Of a stretch of 9,001 nt of DNA, positions 1 through 5,969 are shown piece after piece (position 1 is the stretch's first letter; every line of letters starts with the position of its first letter). Source of the DNA: Nitrospirota bacterium (GTDB lineage Bacteria > Nitrospirota > UBA9217); the NCBI GenBank assembly GCA_017885365.1, contig JAFNGD010000442.1:1-9001 (forward strand). The letters run 5' to 3'. The translations under genes were made by a program, and so were the position numbers. The notes beneath the pieces are model-generated. The model was not told the origin of the DNA. It worked only from the letters and a program-made list of their open reading frames with translations, and did not search any database.

Positions 1-2
1 AC

Positions 3-1031
3 CTTGCCGACGTCATCGAGAAGACAGGCGCCCTGCCCGTGGACGTGGGGGTCATGATCGCTATCCAGGTGTGCAGCGCTTTGGAGTATGCCCACATGCG
101 CGGACTCGTGCACCGTGACATCAAGCCGAGCAACATCATGATCAAGCGGAACGGCGAGGTCAAGCTCATGGACTTCGGCATCGCCCACACCCGGCACCTC
201 GATGCCCTTACCCTGCCCGGCACGCTCATCGGGACGCCGGCCTACATGTCACCTGAACAGATCCTCAGCCATCAGCTCGATGTCCGGTCGGATATCTTCT
301 CTCTCGGCATAGTGTTGTACGAGATGTTCACCGGGATCAAACCGTTTGCCGACGACGAGAACCGGCCGGTGACGGCGAAGATCGTGCATGATGACTTCCG
401 CGCTCCCCGCCGCGTGAACGGAGACATCCCCCGTCGCCTCCAGTGGCTCATCAAGAAGTGCCTCCGGAAGAAGCCGAAACGGCGCTACGCCTCCATGCTC
501 GAGGTCGAACGCAAGCTGGGGAAGCGGCTCGCGGGCAGGACGACCAAGGCCGCCTTGCTCCAGCGGATCTCGGACTACCTTGTCTCCCGCAAGGTCTTTG
601 AGGCCGCGCCGGAACAGGAAACCATGATCGTCCCGCCGGGATCTAAGCTGACCGGACGGCTCAAGGCGTCGATCGTTGCCGCTGCGGCCCTTATCGCCCT
701 GGCAGGCGGAGCGTGGATCTATTTCGCGCGGATGCAACCAGACCAGTCGCCGGCCCGGCCTCCTGCTGCCCCGGCGACCATGCCGTCAACGACCATCCCG
801 CTCATGTCGCGGCCCGTGGAGACCGCTCCGGCCCGCCTGCCCGAGCCGCTGGGCCAGGCCACCGGGACCGTGGGGACCGTCAGCCGACCGGCCACGTCAA
901 CGCCTCCTTCGTCGATCGAAAAGAAGAACGAGCAGGCCGTCGAAAAAAAGACGGGCCCCACCAAAAAGAAGAAGAAAAAGAAAACGCCTCCCGCGACGAC
1001 CAGAACGATTCCCCGGCCCCCTGCAGCCTGA
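3..1031 (+). CDS. Membrane-anchored Ser/Thr protein kinase, 5'-truncated
   Basis: This is the C-terminal 342 residues of a Hanks-type (PknB-like) Ser/Thr kinase; frame 3 is open from the window edge, so the N-lobe with the glycine loop and ATP-binding lysine lies outside. Residue numbers count from the visible fragment. The catalytic loop HRDIKPSN is at about 37-44, DFG at 57-59, and the activation segment ends GTPAYMSPE at about 77-85. The C-lobe runs to about 175. A single membrane segment at about 221-242 follows, then a Pro/Ala/Thr-rich tail that becomes strongly Lys-rich (seven Lys in a row near 321-327). Kinase-in, tail-out topology is usual for such proteins, so the tail is probably outside the cytoplasmic membrane. 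It should phosphorylate Ser/Thr on unknown targets. The GTG at 39 is an internal codon, not the start. It converges with the minus-strand operon to its right, and no plus-strand terminator is evident. Confidence 0.93.
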   Translation, partial: LADVIEKTGALPVDVGVMIAIQVCSALEYAHMRGLVHRDIKPSNIMIKRNGEVKLMDFGIAHTRHLDALTLPGTLIGTPAYMSPEQILSHQLDVRSDIFSLGIVLYEMFTGIKPFADDENRPVTAKIVHDDFRAPRRVNGDIPRRLQWLIKKCLRKKPKRRYASMLEVERKLGKRLAGRTTKAALLQRISDYLVSRKVFEAAPEQETMIVPPGSKLTGRLKASIVAAAALIALAGGAWIYFARMQPDQSPARPPAAPATMPSTTIPLMSRPVETAPARLPEPLGQATGTVGTVSRPATSTPPSSIEKKNEQAVEKKTGPTKKKKKKKTPPATTRTIPRPPAA

Positions 1032-1128
1032 AGTGGGAACCGTTCCTGCTTCACACCGGACCGCAAACGGCGCTCGCGTCGTTTCAATGACACGCCTCCC
1101 GGCACAGCGCTCATCGTTGGCACATGAT

Positions 1129-1164
1129 AAAAAACGGCGGCAACCCTGTTGGGCTGGCGCCGTT
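1129..1164 (-). terminator. Intrinsic terminator closing the kinase 1 / EF-hand transcript
   Basis: On the minus strand a 7-bp stem AACGGCG/CGCCGTT (1164-1158 with 1139-1133) is followed by a T run (1134-1129). It lies 33 bp past the stop of the receiver remnant, where the end of that transcript is expected. There is no T run on the plus-strand side, so it is not a good terminator for the Ser/Thr kinase. Confidence 0.7.
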
Positions 1165-1196
1165 CCTCCCGCCTCTCTTGTCCGCCCGGTCACTGC

Positions 1197-1393
1197 TCAG
1201 GCACCCGGAGCCTCTCGCACGCTTCTCAAGAGCCGGTCTGCGATGATCGGCTTGGGCAGGACCGGCACATCATTCCCGCCGCAGCCGTCGTTCCGCACGA
1301 TAGCAACAGTAGAGTCGCTTATGAAGACCGCTTTGACCTCCGGCCTGATCGCCCTGAGCCGGTCATAGGCCGCTGCACCGTTCATTTTCGGGG
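1197..1393 (-). pseudogene. C-terminal remnant of a response-regulator receiver domain
   Basis: The minus-strand frame ending in TGA at 1199-1197 encodes about 64 residues that align with the last part of the receiver domain of hybrid kinase 1 (window 1834-2030). PKMNG, AYDxxxxxRPxVK, a conserved KP (here VLPKPII) and LLRxVRE match in order. The conserved MSGYTAD stretch has become ISDSTVA. The acidic pocket and the phospho-acceptor Asp are absent because similarity begins at PKMNG, just after the place where SDVIM should be. There it meets the stop codon of the EF-hand gene (TAG at 1399-1397). The frame stays open to 1469 only by running antiparallel-free through the EF-hand coding region, which has no receiver similarity in this frame. 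It cannot act as a phospho-receiver. It is best read as the 3' end of a lost hybrid kinase or regulator gene, or as a diverged partial duplication of the kinase 1 end. Confidence 0.72.
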
Positions 1394-1396
1394 CGG

Positions 1397-1783
1397 CTAA
1401 TGGTGGTCGCGATGCATCGGCGCGAGCCCGCCGCCCGGCTCCATGAGCGAATTGTAGAACTCTTCCCATTCGTTCCGGTCGATGTTGTTGTCCTTGTTCT
1501 TGTCCGCTTTATGGAACAGATAGGCCTTCAGCTCATCGTCCGAGAGCTTGCCGTCCCTGCCTGAGGAGAGGTCCTGCGGTTGGGTGTAGGGGAGCTTCCG
1601 GACGTGCTCCATCCTGTAGAACTCGCACGCCGAGAATTCCTCAAAGGTGATCACACGGTCATTGTTCTCGTCGAGCCGGCAGAACTCCTGCTCGGACGCG
1701 CTCTTCTTGTCCCCGGAAGACGGGACCGCTCCTTGCAGGGCGAACGAAAGGGTAAGCATAAGGACGAGAATGTGGCGACACAT
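1397..1783 (-). CDS. Secreted EF-hand calcium-binding protein
   Basis: A 128-residue protein. Residues 1-18 form a signal peptide (MCRH, then a hydrophobic core and an ALQGA cleavage-like site), so it should be exported; there is no lipobox cysteine. Three EF-hand loops follow. Loop 1 at 38-49 has D38, N40, D42 and E49. Loop 2 at 73-84 is degenerate at its first ligand but keeps D77, G78 and E84. Loop 3 at 94-105 has D94, N96, D98 and E105. Loops 1 and 3 should bind Ca2+, and the role is probably calcium buffering or calcium-dependent protein binding outside the cytoplasm. The ATG at 1783 is preceded by a strong Shine-Dalgarno GAGGAGG (1796-1790). It starts 50 bp after the stop of hybrid kinase 1, with no hairpin between, so the two are probably cotranscribed. 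The C-terminus is His-rich (MHRDHH). The exact partner is unknown. Confidence 0.88.
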   Translation of the reverse strand: MCRHILVLMLTLSFALQGAVPSSGDKKSASEQEFCRLDENNDRVITFEEFSACEFYRMEHVRKLPYTQPQDLSSGRDGKLSDDELKAYLFHKADKNKDNNIDRNEWEEFYNSLMEPGGGLAPMHRDHH

Positions 1784-1833
1784 AAGGCCCCTCCTCGTAT
1801 CGTACCGTCTTGGGCTTGCCGGTGCTTCCGCTG

Positions 1834-3354
1834 CTACGCGTCCAGGACCTCGCGTACCTTCCGGAGCAGCTGGTCAGGGATGATCGGTTTGGTGAGGAGC
1901 GGGACCCCGTCAGCGAGGATCCCCTTGCTCTTGATGTTGTCCGCGGTGTACCCGCTCATGAACAGAACCTTGACGTCGGGCCGCGTCCCCTTGATCTGAT
2001 CGTAGGCGTCCTTCCCGTTCATCTTCGGCATGATCACATCGGAGAGAAGCAGCGAGATCCTATCCGCGTGCTCAGCGAACTGCTTCACGGCCTCCTCGCC
2101 AGTGACCGCTTCGATGACGCTATACCCTGCATCGCGCAGGACGTGCGTGATCAGCACCCTGACGTCGTTCTCGTCCTCCGCCAGCAGGATGGTCTCATTG
2201 CCTCCCGCCGGCCTCGCTTCGGCCTTCGGCAGAGCGGCTTCGCCCGCGGCCGCGATCAGCGGCAGGTAGATCTTGAAGGTCATCCCTTTCCCGGTCTCGC
2301 TGTAGACGTTGATCGTTCCGTTATGCTGCTTGATGATCCCGTAAACGATGGAGAGTCCGAGTCCGGTGCCCTTCCCCACCTCCTTGGTGGTGAAAAAGGG
2401 CTCAAAGATCTGACTCTTCGTCTTCTCGTCCATGCCGGCCCCGGTATCGGACACGCAAATAATGCCGTACCATCCTGTGCGGTCAAGGAAGTTCAGCCTG
2501 CGGGCCTCCTCGTCGACATCGACTGCGCCGGTCTCGATCGTCAGCTTGCCGCCGTGCGGCATCGCGTCCCGGGCGTTGGTGCAGAGGTTCAAGAGGGCCT
2601 GCTCCATCTGGCCGCTGTCCGCCATGACGGTCAGGCTCCTGTTCAGGAGGACCGTCCGGAACTCGATATCCTCGCCGATCAGCCGCTTGGCGATCTTGTC
2701 GATCCCCTGCACGATCGTGTTCAAGTCCGCCGGTTTCGGCTCGATCACCTGTTTTCGGCTGAATGCCAGGAGGCTCCGGGTCAATCCCGCAGCCCGGTTG
2801 GACGCCGAAAGGATCTGGTCGGCGAAAAAGGTGAGCTGTTCGTGGGCCAGCACTTTTTTCCGAAGCAGGTTGGCATAGCCGATGATGGCGGTAAGGATGT
2901 TGTTGAAATCGTGGGCGACGCCGCCGGCGAGGTGCCCGACGGCCTCCATCTTCTGCGCCTGCATCAGCTGGCCGTGGAGATTTCTCTGCTCATCCTCGGC
3001 AATCTTTCGCTGATAAATATTGAAGCCCAGGACCGCGATGCCGCCTGCCAGGAGAAGGAAGATCCCCAGGGTCGTGAGCACAAGGCCAGGATGCTCGGAT
3101 GCGAAGGAGACCGGCCGGTTGACGATGATGGCCTCCCGCGGGAGCAAGCTCTCTGGGACACCGAAGCGCACCAGCACGCCGCCCCCATCATGCTGGAGAT
3201 ATGCTGCTGACCGACGGGGAGCTTGATGTCCGATGCTTTGCGGACCTCCCCCCAGTGCACGACCAGCAGCAGGGCCAGGGAAAGGGACAAAAAGGGAGGT
3301 CAGGAGGCCTGCCTTCGGAGACGTGCGGAATATTATGCGAAGTTTGCGGATCAT
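1834..3354 (-). CDS. Hybrid sensor histidine kinase with C-terminal receiver (kinase 1), N-terminal region frame-disturbed
   Basis: A 506-residue open frame. A membrane segment lies at about 89-113; HisKA has the HDFNN-type H-box with phospho-acceptor H148; HATPase_c has an N-box near N256-N260, DTGAGM at 303-308, FEPFFTTKE at 317-325 and GTGLGLS at 329-335. A receiver domain spans about 387-506, with acidic E393/D394, phospho-acceptor D439, S467 and K489. No DNA-binding domain is fused, so phosphate probably passes on to a partner or the receiver tunes kinase activity. Residues 23-58 are Gly/Pro/Arg-rich and look out of frame. The overlapping frame over about 3290-3195 instead encodes a hydrophobic segment LALLLVV and then [16 protein letters not shown]. 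Two one-base indels would restore it. The text [10 protein letters not shown]...IVNRPVSF just before the membrane segment resembles, from memory, the end of ABC-substrate-binding-type sensor domains, with the main sensor missing. The ATG at 3354 has no clear ribosome site. Confidence 0.85.
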   Translation of the reverse strand: MIRKLRIIFRTSPKAGLLTSLFVPFPGPAAGRALGGGPQSIGHQAPRRSAAYLQHDGGGVLVRFGVPESLLPREAIIVNRPVSFASEHPGLVLTTLGIFLLLAGGIAVLGFNIYQRKIAEDEQRNLHGQLMQAQKMEAVGHLAGGVAHDFNNILTAIIGYANLLRKKVLAHEQLTFFADQILSASNRAAGLTRSLLAFSRKQVIEPKPADLNTIVQGIDKIAKRLIGEDIEFRTVLLNRSLTVMADSGQMEQALLNLCTNARDAMPHGGKLTIETGAVDVDEEARRLNFLDRTGWYGIICVSDTGAGMDEKTKSQIFEPFFTTKEVGKGTGLGLSIVYGIIKQHNGTINVYSETGKGMTFKIYLPLIAAAGEAALPKAEARPAGGNETILLAEDENDVRVLITHVLRDAGYSVIEAVTGEEAVKQFAEHADRISLLLSDVIMPKMNGKDAYDQIKGTRPDVKVLFMSGYTADNIKSKGILADGVPLLTKPIIPDQLLRKVREVLDA

Positions 3355-3435
3355 CGTGGTCGATCACTGACCCGTCCCGGACACTGCCGGCCGATGGACC
3401 TTCTTCCTGCCGCGGCCAGATTCGCCAATACAAGT

Positions 3436-3462
3436 AGTATAACAAAAAATTGCGAAATGCAA
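3436..3462 (-). promoter_or_regulatory. Predicted extended -10 promoter for kinase 1
   Basis: The minus strand carries TGTTATACT, an extended -10 (TATACT at 3441-3436, TG at 3444-3443), with a -35-like TTGCAT at 3462-3457 and a short 15-bp spacer. The predicted start near 3429 leaves a leader of about 75 nt before the ATG at 3354. The surrounding 3425-3480 is visibly more A/T-rich than the coding DNA around it. Confidence 0.55.
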
Positions 3463-3481
3463 GCCGTGATTTTTCTGTCTA

Positions 3482-3793
3482 TCAGGCAGGATCGGAGCTG
3501 TTCGTGAGATCGGAAGACCCCTCCGGCCTGCGTTGCCGTCCCCGGTACCGACAGTCCACATCATCAAACGTTGCGCGGGAGATCTCCCCGATGGCGTCAT
3601 CGAGGTATTCGAAGGATAACCCCTGCTCATCACGCAGAGGAGGTAGGGATGCTCGGGATAGTAGACGATGCCGCAGTTCATGGAGCTGTTTGATCTGCCG
3701 GTATCGCCCAAGACCCGCTCGCCGTACGTATGCGCCACGGGAAGAAGGACCGGGAGGGATCATCGGCAGAAGCAGACTGGCGACGCGCCGGGC
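3482..3793 (-). pseudogene. Frameshifted C-terminal remnant of a class A beta-lactamase-like serine hydrolase
   Basis: Two minus-strand frames together spell the end of a beta-lactamase-like/D-Ala-D-Ala peptidase-like serine hydrolase (PF13354-type, recognised from memory). One frame gives LPVLLPVAHTYGERVLGD and then CGIVYYPEHPYLLCVMSRG (about 3756-3617). The other continues LSFEYLDDAIGEISRATFDD and stops with TGA at 3484-3482. They join smoothly if one G is added to the G run near 3615-3618. Upstream, a third piece, VASLLLPMIPPGP, reads on in the frame of the acyl-CoA synthetase directly after its stop, which suggests a further shift. Roughly the first two thirds of such a protein, including the SxxK nucleophile motif, is missing. 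The family motif VAH-K-[TFY]-G has Thr in place of the catalytic-site Lys. It is therefore a dead fragment unless the sequence is wrong. It lies directly behind the acyl-CoA synthetase, on the same strand. Confidence 0.7.
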
Positions 3794-5332
3794 CTACTGT
3801 TTTTTCATCTCTTGCTCGCGGTACCAGACGCGGAGCTCTTTCTTCATGATCTTGCCGGTCGCGGTGCGGGGCAGTTCTTCGGTGAAGATGAACCGCCGCG
3901 GGATCTTGTAGTGGGCTACGTGCTCGGCGAGATATTCGCGGAGGTCCTTCGCCGTGGCGTTCTTGCCCGTCTGGTGCACCACGTACATGATGCCCAGCTC
4001 CTTCCCTTCCTCGTGCTCGTGGGGAACGCCGATCATGGAGCAGTCCTTGACCGCGGGGTGCCGGTACAGGACCTCCTCCACCTCGTAGGGATACACGTTC
4101 AGGCCGTCGACAATGATCAGGTCCTTCTTCCGGTCGATGATCCTGATGTACCCGTCCTCGTCAAGGGCGGCGATGTCGCCGGTAAAGAGCCATCCGTCCT
4201 TGATGGTCTTGGCCGTGTCCTCGGGCCGGTTCAGATATCCCTTCATCACATTGGGCCCCCGGACAATAAGCTCGCCGGGCGTTCCCACGGGAAGCGGTGT
4301 GCCTGCATCGTCCACGATCTTTACGTCGATACCCGGGAGCGGCTTGCCGCCCGTGCCGGGCTTGCTCCTTCCCTTTTCCAGCGGATTGATGGAGACCACC
4401 GGCGAGGCCTCGGTCAGACCGTAGCCCTCGAGCAAGGGGACCTTGAAGGCCGCCTCGAACTCCCGGATGACCTTCACCGGCAACGGCGCGGCGCCGGAGA
4501 CGCACAGCCGGAGGTTCAGCAGGAGCTTGATGAAGAAGGGCATGTCCTTCTCGGCCAGGATCTTGTAGACCGTGGGGATGGCGACGAAGAGCGTGATGCG
4601 GTCCACAATGAGGCTCTTCACGACACGCTGGAACGGCCGCACACCCGGCAGCAGCGAGAGCATGGCGCCCCGCAGGAGCGGCAGCACCACGCAGACCGTG
4701 TAGGTGAAGGAATGGAACAGCGGCAGGAAGACCACGAAGCGGTCCTTCGGCGAGATGTGGATGATCTCGTTGGAAGCGAGCGCATTGGCGATGATGTTCC
4801 GGTGGGTCAGGAGCGCGCCCTTCGGCCTGCCGGTCGTGCCGGACGTGTACAGGATGGTCGAGACCTCATCGGGATCGGTCCGGGGAAAAGCAGGCTGGGC
4901 AGCAGCTCCCGGGGACCGCAGCGCGACCTCCGGCAGCGAGTGATACCGCCGGTTCCCCCGCTCGCGCTGCATGAGCTTCTGCACCGTACTGGAACACTCG
5001 GCATCGTGGAACACGGTGGTAACGCCCGCGTCCTCGAGGATAAAGTCCACTTCTTCGTGGGTCAGCAGATGATTGACCGGCAGGACGCAGCCCCCGGCGC
5101 GGATGATGCCGAAGTAGGCCGCGATATATTCGTAACAATTGCAGCTCAGGAGGGCGATCCGATCGCCCCGCTTGAGCCCCTGCTCCAGGAGGAACGCTGC
5201 GTACCCCGAGGCAAGCCGGTCCATGTCCCGGTAGGAATATTTTCTGCCTTCGAACTTTACGAACATCTTCCGGGGGATCAGCCGGGCCTGCTCTGCCAGC
5301 ATCTGGTCGAGGGGAAGAATCTCGTTTTCCAT
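3794..5332 (-). CDS. Long-chain-type acyl-CoA synthetase (AMP-forming)
   Basis: A 512-residue member of the ANL superfamily. It activates a carboxylic acid, most likely a fatty acid, with ATP to an acyl-adenylate and then forms the CoA thioester. Motifs (numbered from the ATG at 5332): P-loop YTSGTTGRPKG at 162-172, GYGLTE at 303-308, DGWLFTGD at 379-386, hinge region DRKKDLI at 400-406, and the C-terminal catalytic lysine in RTATGKI (K494). All the expected catalytic parts are intact and the length is normal. I chose ATG 5332 because MENEILPLDQMLAEQARLIP matches where family proteins usually begin. An in-frame GTG at 5392 and ATG at 5389 would add 19-20 residues, and a G-rich tract lies just before them. 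The substrate chain length cannot be told. The gene may have been cotranscribed with the serine-hydrolase remnant behind it. Confidence 0.93.
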   Translation of the reverse strand: MENEILPLDQMLAEQARLIPRKMFVKFEGRKYSYRDMDRLASGYAAFLLEQGLKRGDRIALLSCNCYEYIAAYFGIIRAGGCVLPVNHLLTHEEVDFILEDAGVTTVFHDAECSSTVQKLMQRERGNRRYHSLPEVALRSPGAAAQPAFPRTDPDEVSTILYTSGTTGRPKGALLTHRNIIANALASNEIIHISPKDRFVVFLPLFHSFTYTVCVVLPLLRGAMLSLLPGVRPFQRVVKSLIVDRITLFVAIPTVYKILAEKDMPFFIKLLLNLRLCVSGAAPLPVKVIREFEAAFKVPLLEGYGLTEASPVVSINPLEKGRSKPGTGGKPLPGIDVKIVDDAGTPLPVGTPGELIVRGPNVMKGYLNRPEDTAKTIKDGWLFTGDIAALDEDGYIRIIDRKKDLIIVDGLNVYPYEVEEVLYRHPAVKDCSMIGVPHEHEEGKELGIMYVVHQTGKNATAKDLREYLAEHVAHYKIPRRFIFTEELPRTATGKIMKKELRVWYREQEMKKQ

Positions 5333-5339
5333 GGCCGGG

Positions 5340-5348
5340 AGTATAACA
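5340..5348 (-). promoter_or_regulatory. Predicted extended -10 element directly upstream of the acyl-CoA synthetase
   Basis: TGTTATACT on the minus strand (TATACT at 5345-5340) is the same 9-mer as in the kinase 1 promoter. It ends only 7 bp before the ATG at 5332, so transcription from it would begin at or next to the start codon. No Shine-Dalgarno sequence precedes that ATG. No good -35 is seen at 17 bp for this -10; a TTGCTT lies 17 bp before the overlapping TATGTT. Confidence 0.4.
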
Positions 5349-5432
5349 TAGTCGCCCGCAAGGAGAAAAGCAAAAAAACGCACCGGCATCACGCACCCCC
5401 GCTACGCGGCCCGCGGACCGGAAGGATGTTCC

Positions 5433-5546
5433 TTGACATGATACAGGATGTATATTCTCGTTATGCAGAGAAGGAACACGGCCGCAGGACATCACACCGG
5501 GGATGGCAGAAGGGCAGGGAGACAGGCTCCCTGCCCGGTTTTTTTT
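5433..5546 (+). ncRNA. Candidate small RNA between acyl-CoA synthetase and cold-shock gene
   Basis: A strong plus-strand intrinsic terminator at 5512-5546 has no plus-strand protein gene before it, because the neighbouring genes are all on the minus strand. Upstream is a perfect TTGACA at 5433-5438 with A/T-rich TATATTCT at 5451-5458. The spacing is imperfect: 14 bp to TATTCT and 12 bp to TATATT, instead of about 17. A transcript starting near 5462 would be about 80-85 nt. It holds four GGA triplets (5473, 5487, 5501, 5518), the core of CsrA-type binding sites, though the last is inside the terminator stem. The only start codon, ATG at 5463, opens a basic 39-codon frame that runs through the terminator and looks non-coding. 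The transcript itself is inference; only the terminator is clear. Confidence 0.35.
5512..5546 (+). terminator. Strong plus-strand intrinsic terminator
   Basis: A perfect 9-bp stem GGGCAGGGA/TCCCTGCCC (5512-5520 with 5528-5536), a 7-nt loop, then GG and a run of eight T (5539-5546). There is no T run on the minus-strand side, so it acts for plus-strand transcription, and no plus-strand gene precedes it. Confidence 0.75.
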
Positions 5547-5560
5547 CGTGGTCGCACAAA

Positions 5561-5596
5561 AAAGAAAAGGCAGGCCACCTGATGGTGACCTGCCTT
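5561..5596 (-). terminator. Intrinsic terminator of the cold-shock gene
   Basis: On the minus strand, a 12-pair stem with one mismatch (AAGGCAGG at 5596-5589 pairing with 5574-5567, extended by inner pairs 5587-5584/5579-5576 around a TGAT/ATCA loop) is followed by a T-rich tail TTTTCTTT from 5568 down to 5561 and beyond. It begins 21 bp after the cold-shock stop codon. Confidence 0.85.
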
Positions 5597-5616
5597 AATT
5601 CGTGGATGCGCGGTGC

Positions 5617-5817
5617 TTAGACCTTTACGACATTCGCTGCCTTCGGGCCCTTCGGGCTGTCTTCAATGTCGAACGTCACTGCCTGCCCTTCGGCCAGGGA
5701 CTTGAAGCCAGCGTCCTGGATCGCAGAAAAGTGAACGAACACGTCTGCGCCGTCCTCTGCAGCAATGAATCCAAAACCCTTGGAGTCATTGAACCACTTT
5801 ACGGTTCCTTTTGCCAT
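5617..5817 (-). CDS. CspA-family cold-shock protein
   Basis: A 66-residue single-domain cold-shock protein, a normal length. It binds single-stranded RNA/DNA as an OB-fold and acts as an RNA chaperone. It begins [21 protein letters not shown]1 is KGFGFI (13-18), RNP2 is VFVHF (26-30), and the aromatic residues W8, F15, F17, F27 and F30 line the nucleic-acid face. The frame is open upstream to 5883, but the ATG at 5817 is the start. It matches the family exactly and has a perfect Shine-Dalgarno AAGGAGG (5834-5828) 10 nt away. Only 51 bp separate the ATG from the terminator of the cupin gene, and I see no convincing promoter in them. The promoter may overlap that terminator, or some read-through may feed the gene. 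The leader is too short to carry the long cold-box structure of E. coli cspA. The gene is monocistronic, with its own terminator. Confidence 0.97.
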   Translation of the reverse strand: MAKGTVKWFNDSKGFGFIAAEDGADVFVHFSAIQDAGFKSLAEGQAVTFDIEDSPKGPKAANVVKV

Positions 5818-5868
5818 GTGTGCGGAACCTCCTTCCGTGAGAATTGAAGCAGCGGAAACGTGCGTCAC

Positions 5869-5900
5869 AAAAAAAAACCGCAAAGATGGGATCTTTGCGG
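5869..5900 (-). terminator. Intrinsic terminator of the kinase 2-cupin operon
   Basis: A perfect 10-bp stem CCGCAAAGAT/ATCTTTGCGG (5900-5891 with 5887-5878) with a 3-nt loop, followed on the minus strand by a run of nine T (5877-5869). It lies 70 bp past the cupin stop codon and just upstream of the cold-shock gene. Confidence 0.9.
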
Positions 5901-5969
5901 CCGCGTGAACGACAAAGACGTCCGAACTTCAGGGCGAATATTCTCATACCCCCCGGCCAAAGTCAAGGA

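Noticed and set aside
1810..3210. Long plus-strand open frame of 466 codons
   Set aside because: It is wholly antisense to hybrid kinase 1, has no recognisable domain and an Arg/Leu/Asp-rich composition typical of a GC-rich shadow frame.
3442..3465. Hairpin TTGC/GCAA plus six T on the minus strand as terminator of the ligase transcript
   Set aside because: The stem is only 4 bp and overlaps the kinase 1 promoter elements; too weak to call.
5433..5461. Standard sigma70 promoter reading of TTGACA...TATATT
   Set aside because: The spacing of 12-14 bp is too short for a normal promoter, so it is used only as weak support for the small-RNA candidate and not listed as a promoter.
5463..5582. Small plus-strand open frame starting ATG at 5463
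   Set aside because: It runs through the terminator hairpin and T run, has no ribosome site and gives a low-information basic peptide.
3668..5620. Long plus-strand open frame of 650 codons
   Set aside because: It lies opposite the acyl-CoA synthetase, whose motifs are complete; the product is a His/Arg/Asp-rich shadow and even runs through a terminator.
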